Shown: positions 43,744 through 51,679 of the stretch, in pieces | Layout: every line of letters begins with the position of its first letter | Numbering within the stretch: the stretch's first letter is position 1 | Origin: Aliivibrio fischeri ATCC 7744 = JCM 18803 = DSM 507 | GTDB lineage: Bacteria > Pseudomonadota > Gammaproteobacteria > Enterobacterales > Vibrionaceae | Assembly: GCF_023983475.1 (NCBI RefSeq) | Contig: NZ_CP092713.1 | Coordinates: 1,054,001 to 1,118,000, forward strand | DNA: 64,000 nt | Direction: 5' to 3' | Position numbers and translations under genes: made by a program | Notes under the pieces: generated by a model | Databases searched by the model: none | Seen by the model: only the letters and a program-made list of their open reading frames with translations | What the model was told of the DNA's origin: nothing

Positions 43744-43826
43744 CAAATGCATCAACACGATCTCAGGTTGTTGAGGGAGGACTTGTTTTAAGTCATTATT
43801 AGTTGGTAGTGACCGTGTTGTATGAG
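43741..43826 (+). repeat. Degenerate terminal attC (site 54)
   Basis: Starts TAACAAATGCATCAACACGAT, then jumps to TCTCAGGTTGTTGAGG and GACCGTGTTGTATGAG. Both the middle and the GCGTT core are eroded. It marks the distal, probably inactive end of the array. Confidence 0.85.
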
Positions 43827-44042
43827 TATTCTTATGATTCATGAATTTATGAGATACGTTGTAACAGTAAATACGAGCAGAGACGCCGCAATTCAATTAT
43901 TAAAAGAGCTAAACCTTAATTAGATATAACAGAAAGAAGATATTCGAATCAGTTCACATTTTTATACCTGCTGGGTATTTAACAATGTTATAAGATTTAA
44001 TTAATTTAAATCAATGAGCTTTTATACGTATAAGGTGGCTTC
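43827..44042. other. Junction between integron and backbone, no clear gene
   Basis: 216 bp. A 33-codon frame (43822-43923, ending ELNLN) has no ribosome binding site and is not supported. A short palindrome TATACGTATA lies near 44025, just before the lipoprotein RBS. Confidence 0.5.
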
Positions 44043-44618
44043 ATGTTAGCAAGGATGTTTAATTTAGCCCTGATCTTGGCCCTAAGTGGATGTTCAACGA
44101 CGAAAACCGAAGTGGTAACTGAAAAAGAAACAGAATTACATAATGTGAACTTTGTTATAGGTAACATTACGAGTATTTATGATATAAAATTGTCATTAGG
44201 TAAAATTGACTTTGAAAATGCGATTTTTAAAGAAGATTGGTTTTCCTCTTTATCTTATCAATATACAGAAGATAGAAGGTATATTGTAGGTTCAGCTAAA
44301 GCGGGGAGTTTTATCGCTATTACGTCCACTAAAGCACAAGATGCAAGTGGGACGCCTTTGGGAACCTTTACACCTTGTAATCAAACATTAGTATTTCAAT
44401 TACCTTATGATGCGTTAAATGTCTACGTTACTGATGTTAATTATCAGTGGAATAATGTGTCTATTACCCCTATATATTCTAATAAGATAGAAGAAGCAAT
44501 GATTGCCTTTAAAACCTCATATATTAAACAAGCGGCTTTTCGCCAATTATCTGCTGATTTATATAAAGATTGTGAAACACTAAATCCAAACCCGTTAATT
44601 ATGACAAGACCAATTTAA
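44043..44618 (+). CDS. Lipoprotein of unknown function
   Basis: 191 residues with a lipoprotein signal peptide: hydrophobic FNLALILA then lipobox LSGC (C17), so the mature protein is lipid-anchored in the envelope. RBS AAGGTGG. Mature part is mixed alpha/beta with no recognised family. First backbone gene right of the integron. Confidence 0.82.
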   Translation: MLARMFNLALILALSGCSTTKTEVVTEKETELHNVNFVIGNITSIYDIKLSLGKIDFENAIFKEDWFSSLSYQYTEDRRYIVGSAKAGSFIAITSTKAQDASGTPLGTFTPCNQTLVFQLPYDALNVYVTDVNYQWNNVSITPIYSNKIEEAMIAFKTSYIKQAAFRQLSADLYKDCETLNPNPLIMTRPI

Positions 44619-44742
44619 CAAAGCGAGTATTTAATTCTCCTAGTGTAATGTTGATGTGTCTCTAGGTATCGAATAATTAATAATATAACCGTTTGAAATT
44701 CAGTCATATTGTTCTAATATATCTTGCGTTACGATAATCTTC

Positions 44743-44767
44743 CCACCAGTTTTTTGGTGGCTTTTTT
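44743..44767 (+). terminator. Rho-independent terminator
   Basis: Stem CCACCA / TGGTGG with a T-rich loop followed by CTTTTTT. Ends the lipoprotein transcript, upstream of the crystallin-like gene. Confidence 0.8.
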
Positions 44768-44811
44768 GGTGCTTTATGATGGCAATGTATTTGCTGTGGT
44801 AGATAGTAATC

Positions 44812-45342
44812 ATGAAAAAAATAATCATTTTAACCACTCTTTTAGGTTTGAGTTCAGCTTCTCATGCTGGATTTAATTTTGATTCAGATAACGAAAGTCG
44901 GATATATATCTGTACTCTTCAACCGTTCCAAGACATTTTTGCAGAAGCAGGAATAACAGAGGATATTGCTCGTTATAAAGTGCAACGGCGCTGTGAAAAA
45001 TCTCAAGGTGAAGATAGTATTTTTTGTAAGTCTCGTGAAGCGAAATGCAATCAATCAACTATCGTACTTGGTCTAGAAGCAAACACAAATAAGAGCGTGG
45101 AGATTTACAGTCAGAGTAATCAAATGGGGTCATCGATAAGTATTGAGCATAATGAGCCCGATTTAAGTGATTACAATTTTGACGATAGAATGTCTTCTTA
45201 TGATATCCCATCAGGTTGGATTGTTCGTTTTTATGAAGGTAAAAATTACACTGGTGACTTTTACACTCGTAAAAGTGGGGAAGGGAACGCGAAAGGGTTT
45301 GATAATAAAATTAGCTCGATAAAAATATTGAGCACTTTTTAA
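44812..45342 (+). CDS. Secreted beta/gamma-crystallin-like protein
   Basis: 176 residues. Signal peptide MKKIIILTTLLGLSSASHA with cleavage after SHA. The C-terminal 90 residues have crystallin-like Greek key patterns: SVEIYSQSNQMGSS and WIVRFYEGKNYTGDFYT, closing with FDNKISSIKIL. Such domains often bind calcium. Four cysteines in the N-terminal part could pair in the periplasm. Role unknown. Confidence 0.8.
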   Translation: MKKIIILTTLLGLSSASHAGFNFDSDNESRIYICTLQPFQDIFAEAGITEDIARYKVQRRCEKSQGEDSIFCKSREAKCNQSTIVLGLEANTNKSVEIYSQSNQMGSSISIEHNEPDLSDYNFDDRMSSYDIPSGWIVRFYEGKNYTGDFYTRKSGEGNAKGFDNKISSIKILSTF

Positions 45343-45374
45343 CAAGATAAACCACATTATTTATAAACGAATTT

Positions 45375-45396
45375 CTAGCCTTAATTAAAAGGCTAG
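45375..45396. terminator. Hairpin between convergent genes, possible terminator
   Basis: CTAGCC / GGCTAG stem around TTAATTAAAA. No strong T-run on either side, so activity is uncertain. Confidence 0.35.
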
Positions 45397-45413
45397 AATC
45401 ATATATTACAGCA

Positions 45414-45641
45414 TCAATAGTTTTTATCTTCTAAAATAGCACGAGCTTTATTAACCGCCTCATTAAGATCGTCAATCCTTCCTGCGCTTACCGGACCAAG
45501 TACACCCGAATATAATGCGAACTTCTTATCAAATGGCAGATTAAGTTCATCATACAATTTTTGTCGAATTTGAGCACATTGAGTCGGTTCAGCACTTGCT
45601 AAGTTTGTGAGCGTGTCATAGATGAGTGACGTTGTATCCAT
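45414..45641 (-). CDS. Small hypothetical protein, 75 aa
   Basis: I chose the ATG at 45641 (MDTTSLIYDTL), which has GGAG 9 nt upstream; upstream in-frame ATGs exist at 45647, 45656 and 45665. Soluble, helical. Ends in LNEAVNKARAILEDKNY. No family recognised. Confidence 0.65.
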   Translation of the reverse strand: MDTTSLIYDTLTNLASAEPTQCAQIRQKLYDELNLPFDKKFALYSGVLGPVSAGRIDDLNEAVNKARAILEDKNY

Positions 45642-45837
45642 TTGCATTATCTCCATGTAGTTCATCTAATATTATGACTAGTATAGAAAAAAGATTTATG
45701 GAATCCCATCACAAAACAGCTAGAACACAAAATAATAAAAATTAACCACTAAGTAAGTATCACTAATGATATTGATGAAGAGCACTTGTGACTTAGTCTT
45801 AGATTGACTACAATGACGCACTTTTATTTTATAGGTC

Positions 45838-46092
45838 ATGAACATGAACGACGCTAAAACTCAACCAACTTTACCAGATCATCTTTCTGGCAACCCTCGT
45901 AGCCCACACCACGTTGCTGAATGCTTTGAACATCACATTGGTATTCGTTTAAATGGTAAAGAGCGTTTTGATGTTGAAGAATATTGCATCAGCGAAGGTT
46001 GGGTTAAGATCCCTTCACCTAAAGCACTTGACCGTCGTGGACAACCAATGCTAATTAAATTAAAAGGCACAGTTGAAGCTTTTTATAAATAA
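45838..46092 (+). CDS. DUF3297 family protein
   Basis: 84 residues; a second ATG at 45844 is equally possible. Matches the short DUF3297 family: LPDHLSGNPRSPHHVAECFEHHIGIRLNGKER and EYCISEGWVKIPSPKALDRRGQPM. Cytosolic; function of the family unknown. Followed by a good terminator. Confidence 0.9.
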   Translation: MNMNDAKTQPTLPDHLSGNPRSPHHVAECFEHHIGIRLNGKERFDVEEYCISEGWVKIPSPKALDRRGQPMLIKLKGTVEAFYK

Positions 46093-46118
46093 GCATTTAC
46101 TTATTATAAGTGTTGAAA

Positions 46119-46149
46119 GGCTTAGGTTTATTACTAAGCCTTTTTTTTA
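46119..46149 (+). terminator. Rho-independent terminator after DUF3297 gene
   Basis: Stem GGCTTAG / CTAAGCC with a T8 run. Confidence 0.9.
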
Positions 46150-46285
46150 TCTAATAATCTAACACAATTTGTTAAATCCTATAATTGCTGATAAATCAGC
46201 ACATCTTTCTAAATCAAGTATCACTAATAGTGTAGAAGATATATAAAGCTATCATTGTTTTTATTAAGTAACATGTTGGTCTTAT

Positions 46286-46456
46286 ATGATTTACTTTTCA
46301 TTATGGATATATATTTCATTATCATTTGGGGTAGCCGTTATAGCTAAAAGCTATGATCGTTCAGGTCTAATAGCATTCATTTTCTCATTATTATTCACGC
46401 CAATATTATCATTTGTCTTCTATGAGTATTTAAGTCAAAAAAAAGCGACCTCATAA
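46286..46456 (+). CDS. Possible small membrane protein, 56 aa
   Basis: MIYFSLWIYISLSFGVAVIA to YLSQKKATS: two hydrophobic helices with a KSYDRSG turn and a basic tail. No strong ribosome binding site. Overlaps the terminator of the opposite gene. Composition is like a real small membrane protein, but the evidence is limited. Confidence 0.45.
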   Translation: MIYFSLWIYISLSFGVAVIAKSYDRSGLIAFIFSLLFTPILSFVFYEYLSQKKATS

Positions 46457-46467
46457 GAGATCGCTTT
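46437..46467 (-). terminator. Terminator of the YjiH-family gene (minus strand)
   Basis: Stem AAAGCGA / TCGCTTT followed on the minus strand by TTTTTTTT. Confidence 0.8.
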
Positions 46468-46490
46468 AAATAGGTGAGAGTGACGTTTAA

Positions 46491-47858
46491 TTAGAAAATT
46501 AAATGTGCCATACCTGCAATTACTGGAAGTGTGATAATAGTACGTAAGATGAAGATAGCAAACAGTTCAAAAATGTTTACTGGAATCTTACTACCAAGTA
46601 ATAAAGCACCAACTTCAGACATATAAATTAACTGTGTAACTGACATTGCAGCAATTACAAAACGAGTCATTTCACTATCGATTGAAGCCGCTAAGATTGA
46701 TGGAATAAACATATCAGCAAAACCAACAACAATCGTTTGAGATGCAGCCGCAGCTTCAGGAACACCTAGCAATTCAAGGAACGGAATAAACGGTTGACCT
46801 AACACAGTAAAAACAGAAGTATATTCAGCAATAACAAGAGCGACAGTACCTAATGCCATAACCACTGGTAATACGCCAAATACCATATCTACTGCATTCT
46901 TAACGCCTTCACCAAATACGTTTCTAATAGAAGTTACTTTAGCGGCTTTGTTCATCGCTTGCTCTAAACCCCATGAAAATGTTGTATATCCTTCTGGGAT
47001 TAATTCAGCATCAGCATCACGCTCGGTGCCATCAATGAACAGGTCTTTTTTACGGCTTAATGGCGGTAGGCGAGGGATGATAATCGCAGCCACAACACCT
47101 GCAAGACATACTGTTAAATAAAATGGTAAAAAATAACTTTCTAATTCAACTTGAGCAATAACAACAAGGCTGAAAGTAATTGATACTGCAGAGAAAGTAG
47201 TACCAACAACAGCGGCTTCACGTTGAGTATAAAACTTACCTTCATATTGCTTGCTTGTTAAAAGAATACCAACAGAACCATCACCTAACCATGATGCCAT
47301 ACAGTCAATAGCAGAACGACCTGGTAAATTGAAAACAGGACGCATCACTTTACTTAACAAAGCACCAAATAGTTCAAGTAAACCAAAGTTAAGAAGAAGA
47401 GGTAATAATAAGCCTGCAAAAATGAATACAGAAAAAAGAACAGGAAGTAAATCGTTTAATACTAAACCACCAGTATTTGGTTCCCAAATGGCCTCAGGGC
47501 CAAATTGAAAAAATACCATTGCTGCCGCTGCACCACCAATTAGGCGAACGACGAACCAAAGTGGGCTTGGGTTCAACAAACCAAATAGGAATTCATTTTT
47601 AGTAATAAAACTTGGTTTGAATAGTTTAAACAAGATAGTTACTACTGCCATAAACATAGTGATGCCTGTAACCATAGCTACTAGGTGTTCACCGAATAAA
47701 GCCTGAATTGATTTAGCTAAAACGGCAACTGGGATAGTAATATCACCGTTATAGGTTATTGGGGCCATAAAAAGGAACAAGCCGATTAATGACGGGATAA
47801 GAAACATTAGAAGATTCTTCTTCTTGCTCATAGGTATACTCTCACTTGAATTTTGCAT
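46491..47858 (-). CDS. YjiH family membrane protein (nucleoside-recognition/GATE-domain)
   Basis: 455 residues, about ten membrane helices. YjiH-type layout with PLWFVVRLIGGAAAAMVFF and a GATE/Gate-like segment MASWLGDGSVGILLTSKQYEGKFYTQREA in the middle, repeated later as FADMFIPSILAASIDSE. Probably an inner-membrane transporter of a small organic solute; substrate unknown. An in-frame ATG at 47831 (MSKKK) with GAGAG upstream is an alternative start. Confidence 0.88.
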   Translation of the reverse strand: MQNSSESIPMSKKKNLLMFLIPSLIGLFLFMAPITYNGDITIPVAVLAKSIQALFGEHLVAMVTGITMFMAVVTILFKLFKPSFITKNEFLFGLLNPSPLWFVVRLIGGAAAAMVFFQFGPEAIWEPNTGGLVLNDLLPVLFSVFIFAGLLLPLLLNFGLLELFGALLSKVMRPVFNLPGRSAIDCMASWLGDGSVGILLTSKQYEGKFYTQREAAVVGTTFSAVSITFSLVVIAQVELESYFLPFYLTVCLAGVVAAIIIPRLPPLSRKKDLFIDGTERDADAELIPEGYTTFSWGLEQAMNKAAKVTSIRNVFGEGVKNAVDMVFGVLPVVMALGTVALVIAEYTSVFTVLGQPFIPFLELLGVPEAAAASQTIVVGFADMFIPSILAASIDSEMTRFVIAAMSVTQLIYMSEVGALLLGSKIPVNIFELFAIFILRTIITLPVIAGMAHLIF

Positions 47859-48095
47859 AAATCTCTCAAATTACCACTAGTTAATAAACTGCTATTCCTT
47901 AGCATTATTATTCACTAAATTTCCGTATTCATTCAATAAAGTGGAGATTACACTGTTTTCTAATGAAGTGGAATACTATTCATTAAAAAAAAGTAATTAT
48001 TCACTTTTATTCAGTAGATGATCATTATTGAATGCTTTATTTGTAATCAAATTGATTGTTATTTGTTAAAAGAAAAGCATTATATACAAAAATGT
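47859..48095. other. Intergenic region upstream of the YjiH gene
   Basis: 237 bp, very AT-rich, with repeats of TTCACT/ATTCATT (47910-48010) that could be regulator sites. It should hold the promoter of the minus-strand gene; the IS110-type element was inserted just beyond it. No gene seen. Confidence 0.4.
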
Positions 48096-48107
48096 ATGGT
48101 CCGCCTC

Positions 48108-48324
48108 TTAATTGCAACTACAATTAATTAATGACGGAGTTAGTTTGCGCTAATGTATTCGGAGTCACGTTTGGTGAGCCCATGGCTTACCAGCTCCACG
48201 ATGATATCCGCGCCAGATTATCCTTAAAAAGCCGAAAGCATTTTTATGCTGTTTTTTGTATCAGGTTTTTAATCTGGCCGATTGACCGTTTTTGTCATCA
48301 CATTCATTGACGTTGCAAACTCGG
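48108..48324 (-). ncRNA. Candidate seekRNA/bridge RNA region of the IS1111-type element
   Basis: 217-bp non-coding stretch between the transposase stop and the inverted repeat, the position in which IS1111-group elements encode the guide RNA that chooses target and donor sites. Visible pairing: GCCAGATT (48208-48216) with AATCTGGC (48271-48278), enclosing a second hairpin-prone AGCATTTTTATGCT. Boundaries and activity are inferred. Confidence 0.55.
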
Positions 48325-49356
48325 TTATGGCTGCTTTGCAGCCTTAAAAGCTTGGCGGTGTTGTAACACCGCCCAAGCTATTCTTGCTAGCTTGTTGGCA
48401 AGCGCTACCACTACAACATTAAACGGCTTGGTTGCCCTCAAATTGACCAACCACTGACCAAATACTTTCCCTGTGGTGTCAGGTCTAGATAGCACCGCTC
48501 TAGCACCATGAACAAATAAGGTTCGAAGCTGTTTATTTCCTCGTTTACTAACACCCAATAACTTGGGTTTACCTCCTGTCGAAAACTGCCTAGGAACAAG
48601 ACCTAGCCATGCTGCCATATTACGACCATTTGCAAAGTTATTTGAAGAACTCACATCAGCGATACAAAGCGTTGATGTTAAATCTCCAATACCAGGAATT
48701 GTTTTTAATAACCGAGCTAATTCATTATTTTCAGAAATATCATGAAGCTTAATGTCTTGTTCCTTTATTTGTTGGCTCAAATAAGAGTAATGCTCATGAA
48801 TACTGCATAACTCATTGAGTAAACTCGGGGGTAATTCTTGATTTTGCTCTGCTAACCATTGAAAAAGAGCTTTCATCTTCGCATGCCCTTTGGGCAGGCT
48901 CAGCCCAAATTCGAGTAGAATGGCGCCAATTCTAGACATACATGCCGTTCGTTCTTTTATATAACCATCTCTAATTCTATGAATGGTTGCTATAACTTGT
49001 GCATCTTCTGTTTTTACCGCAACAAAACGCATAGATGGTCGGCTTGCTGCTTCTGCTATCGCAGCCGCATCAATGAAGTCATTTTTATTACCTTTCACAT
49101 AAGGTTTTACATATTGAGGCGGGATAAGTTTGGCCTGATGGCCTAAGTCTATGCATTTTCGAGCGAGCCAATGGGAGCCACCACATGCTTCAAAAGCAAT
49201 TATTGTTGGTTCTAGCTTCGCAATAAAAGAGATTAATTGATTACGACTATATTTTTTCCGTAAAACTTCTTTTCCCAAGTGGTTATGACCAACCACGTGA
49301 AAGCTATGTTTACCTAAATCGATACCTAAAATTTGGATGGAAGACATATGGTTCAC
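48325..49356 (-). CDS. IS110-family transposase (DEDD)
   Basis: 343 residues. N-terminal RuvC-like DEDD domain with ILGIDLGKHSFHV (first D), IIAFEACGGS (E) and NKNDFIDAAAIAEA (two D). C-terminal Transposase_20 domain with LLKTIPGIGDLTSTLCIADV and the conserved serine region LVPRQFSTGGKPKLLGVSKRGNKQLRTLF. Full length, probably functional. Confidence 0.95.
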   Translation of the reverse strand: MNHMSSIQILGIDLGKHSFHVVGHNHLGKEVLRKKYSRNQLISFIAKLEPTIIAFEACGGSHWLARKCIDLGHQAKLIPPQYVKPYVKGNKNDFIDAAAIAEAASRPSMRFVAVKTEDAQVIATIHRIRDGYIKERTACMSRIGAILLEFGLSLPKGHAKMKALFQWLAEQNQELPPSLLNELCSIHEHYSYLSQQIKEQDIKLHDISENNELARLLKTIPGIGDLTSTLCIADVSSSNNFANGRNMAAWLGLVPRQFSTGGKPKLLGVSKRGNKQLRTLFVHGARAVLSRPDTTGKVFGQWLVNLRATKPFNVVVVALANKLARIAWAVLQHRQAFKAAKQP

Positions 49357-49418
49357 CTCATTTCTGCATGCCTACTCTAAGCATAGGAGTTTGAGAGTGA
49401 GGCGGACCATATAATTAA

Positions 49419-49438
49419 GCCCCCTATAGAAGGAGGCC
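49419..49438 (-). terminator. Terminator-like hairpin after the ABC-class ATPase gene
   Basis: GCCCCCT / AGGAGGC stem followed on the minus strand by TTAATTAT; one mismatch in the stem. Confidence 0.55.
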
Positions 49439-49457
49439 TGATAAAAGTTGTGATTTA

Positions 49458-51104
49458 CTATTTAAATTCAGCTACACGCATACGGTTAAGTGTAGCCATT
49501 ACCTCAATAACACGAGGTTTCGCCAAATCGCCGTGTTTTGGCATCATTTCATGCCAATTATCATGAAGTTGCTGAGCAATAAACTCAACAGGATTCGATT
49601 CCCAACCTGGAGTTTGTGATAACTGAAACCACATCCAACCAATAGCATGAACCTGCGCAGAAGATTGAAGTTGCGAGATAGCGGTAATATCAATGTATTC
49701 ACGGCCAAAACGTAATGAATCTTTATTTTTAGCTTGAATACGGAACTTGCCTTCTTGAAGAATCGCTTGAAGAGAAGAACGGTTTAATTGACGCGTTTCC
49801 GTTGGTAGCAAATTGTCAGAGCCTTCACGAACACGTGTTGTAGGGTGTGAAGCAACCACTTCTTTTGCTTTTGAAGTCACATCAACAGCTTGGTAATCAT
49901 GCATTTGGATAACTGTGTCTGCGACATCAAGATAATCGCCAGAGCCACCCATAACAAGAATCGTTGATACGCCCATTTCATCCCGTAATTGACCAATACG
50001 ATCGACAAGAGGAGTAATGGGTTCTGCACCATTATTTACTAATGCTTGCATACGTTCATCGCGGATCATGAAATTGGTTGCAGACGTATCTTCATCGATT
50101 AAGAGGGCTTTAGCCTGAGCTTCTAGTGATTCTTGAAGCCATGCTGCTTGTGATGTAGAGCCTGACGCATCTTGAGTTGAGAAGCATGTTGTGTCTTTAC
50201 CCATAGGTAAATGGTTAATATAATTCGATAAGTTTAAATTATGAACACAACGACCATCTTCTGCTTGAATTTTTGTTGTCGACTCTTCCGTTACAATATA
50301 CTCACGACCATCACCAGGGATATGATCATAAATAGAACGCTCTAAAGCATTAAGTAACGTGGATTTACCATGGAAACCACCACCAACAATTAGCGTTATA
50401 CCTTTTGGAATACCCATTCCTTTAATAGGACCACGGTTAGGTGTCATTAGCTCGACTTCTAACGATTCAGGGCTCTGAAATGCGATCGCATCTTTCATTG
50501 GACGATCATTATTACCAGCAATTCGAGGTAAAATACTGCCATTAGCAACAAAAGCAACTAAACCGTGCTCAGAAAGCTGACGACGAAGAGCGACTTGGTC
50601 TACGATAACTTTACAATGTTCTTTTAACTCCTCAATAGGAAGTTCACGAGCTAAAAGTGTACGGCGTACATATTTTGGCATATGGAAAGTTAAAATATTA
50701 ATCGCTTTTTTCGCTAAAATCTCACGACCTTCAGCCGGTAAATTAATGTTGTAACGAAGTTCAATACCTTCATCATCAAAAATTACTGAAGTGTGGTCCA
50801 AAACCGTTTGACCAGATAACGCAATTGAAAGCGTTGCATCTTTTTCTAATAACTCACTAAAGTGGCGAGCTAAGAAATCACGAGCGGCACGTTGATAATC
50901 AAGTGAGGTTTCTTGAAGCCATTGAAGATGGGTTAACGACCAAGCACGTTTTGCACGAATACGTGTTGGTGGTGCATAAGGGTCAGATTGAACATTATCG
51001 ATATACAGAGTGAAGTCGGTAAAATCGTATTCCCCTTTAATAGAGGTATAACTACGGTAGTTTCGTTTTTCTAATTTTTTTAGTTTGGCTTCAAGCTGTT
51101 CCAT
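49458..51104 (-). CDS. ABC-class predicted ATPase (DUF2791/ABC_ATPase-type P-loop protein)
   Basis: 548 residues from MEQLEAKLKK; the upstream extension to 51152 is hydrophobic and not expected in the family. Walker A GGGFHGKSTLL, signature-like region SGSTSQAAWLQESLEAQAKALLIDEDTSATNFM (Walker B LLIDED) and VMGGSGDYLDVADTVIQM. Members are soluble ATPases of unknown role. Transcribed alone. Follows an IS110-type insertion that does not disturb it. Confidence 0.9.
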   Translation of the reverse strand: MEQLEAKLKKLEKRNYRSYTSIKGEYDFTDFTLYIDNVQSDPYAPPTRIRAKRAWSLTHLQWLQETSLDYQRAARDFLARHFSELLEKDATLSIALSGQTVLDHTSVIFDDEGIELRYNINLPAEGREILAKKAINILTFHMPKYVRRTLLARELPIEELKEHCKVIVDQVALRRQLSEHGLVAFVANGSILPRIAGNNDRPMKDAIAFQSPESLEVELMTPNRGPIKGMGIPKGITLIVGGGFHGKSTLLNALERSIYDHIPGDGREYIVTEESTTKIQAEDGRCVHNLNLSNYINHLPMGKDTTCFSTQDASGSTSQAAWLQESLEAQAKALLIDEDTSATNFMIRDERMQALVNNGAEPITPLVDRIGQLRDEMGVSTILVMGGSGDYLDVADTVIQMHDYQAVDVTSKAKEVVASHPTTRVREGSDNLLPTETRQLNRSSLQAILQEGKFRIQAKNKDSLRFGREYIDITAISQLQSSAQVHAIGWMWFQLSQTPGWESNPVEFIAQQLHDNWHEMMPKHGDLAKPRVIEVMATLNRMRVAEFK

Positions 51105-51267
51105 TACATTCACATAATCTAATAAAGTTGTGAGCAGTATAACAAAATACAAGGATGAATAAGTACCTCTTTATAACAGCATACTGAAAATATATAAGAC
51201 TATTTGCTAATTTACTTTAATCAATGAAAAAAGAGATAGTTACATAGAACACATAAGGAGCTTAAAT

Positions 51268-51501
51268 ATGGAACTTCTCATTGATATAGCGCAGTATTTA
51301 TTTATGTTGATTGGTATTGTGAGCATACTAGTCTCAATAACCCAGTATTCTCGAAGAACATCAGACATAAGTGGTGCATTTATGCTGTTTGTAAAGCGAA
51401 TTGAAATGTCTGTTAATGAATATAAGTGGTATCGAATTGGAATTAGCGTACTTATCTTAGGTGTTGCTATCAGAATTATTAAATTAACCTTGTGGGGTTA
51501 A
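51268..51501 (+). CDS. Small inner-membrane protein, 77 aa
   Basis: RBS AAGGAG. Hydrophobic helices at about 7-25 and 53-72 with a cytosolic basic loop (TQYSRRTSD, KRIEMSVNEYKWYR). No family recognised. Confidence 0.75.
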   Translation: MELLIDIAQYLFMLIGIVSILVSITQYSRRTSDISGAFMLFVKRIEMSVNEYKWYRIGISVLILGVAIRIIKLTLWG

Positions 51502-51502
51502 A

Positions 51503-51537
51503 GTTACCCACAGTTATCCACAATTTCTGTGGGTAAC
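51503..51537. other. Perfect hairpin with a consensus DnaA box in its loop
   Basis: GTTACCCACAG (51503-51513) and CTGTGGGTAAC (51527-51537) are perfect inverted repeats. TTATCCACA (51514-51522), the consensus DnaA box, starts right after the left arm. No T-run follows, so it is not a standard terminator. Confidence 0.6.
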
Positions 51538-51679
51538 TGTTTGAATAACAGTTTAACTTATTGAATTATAAGTACAATACATATAGATCAAGCTTTTTCT
51601 TTCTCTATTCTATTATTTTTTTGTGACGCAAAGTAAAATAGCCAAGTTAATATAAATATTGCTTGGATTGTGGAAAATA

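Larger units (their letters stand above)
1..43826 (+). mobile_element. Sedentary chromosomal integron cassette array (superintegron), left end outside window
   Basis: Fifty-three near-identical 100-121 bp attC sites recur in one orientation and separate short, mostly single-gene units. Every site starts (T/C)AAC and ends GCGTT, matching the inverse core and core sites of integron attC. A degenerate fifty-fourth site at 43741 ends the array. No integrase or attI is present; by attC orientation they should lie to the left. Cassette genes are mostly on the + strand, as expected for transcription from attI. Large arrays of similar attC sites are typical of Vibrionaceae. Confidence 0.97.
48096..49410 (-). 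mobile_element. IS110-family (IS1111-type) insertion sequence
   Basis: Inverted repeats ATGGTCCGCCTC (48096-48107) and GAGGCGGACCAT (49399-49410), as in IS1111-type elements, where they are subterminal. True ends may lie several bases outside. One transposase gene on the minus strand and a 217-bp non-coding end (48108-48324) downstream of it. Confidence 0.88.

Noticed and set aside
417-43826. CRISPR array as explanation for regular repeats
   Set aside because: Repeats are 100-121 bp, spacers are whole genes of variable size, and ends match attC core sites. No cas genes are present.
1-43826. Integron integrase gene
   Set aside because: No tyrosine recombinase reading frame is present in the window. 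attC orientation places it to the left.
43822-43923. 33-codon frame after the last attC
   Set aside because: No ribosome binding site and partly made of eroded attC.
48325-49410. IS110-type element targeting an attC site
   Set aside because: Some IS1111 relatives insert in attC, but the flanks here show no attC arms and lie 4 kb outside the array.
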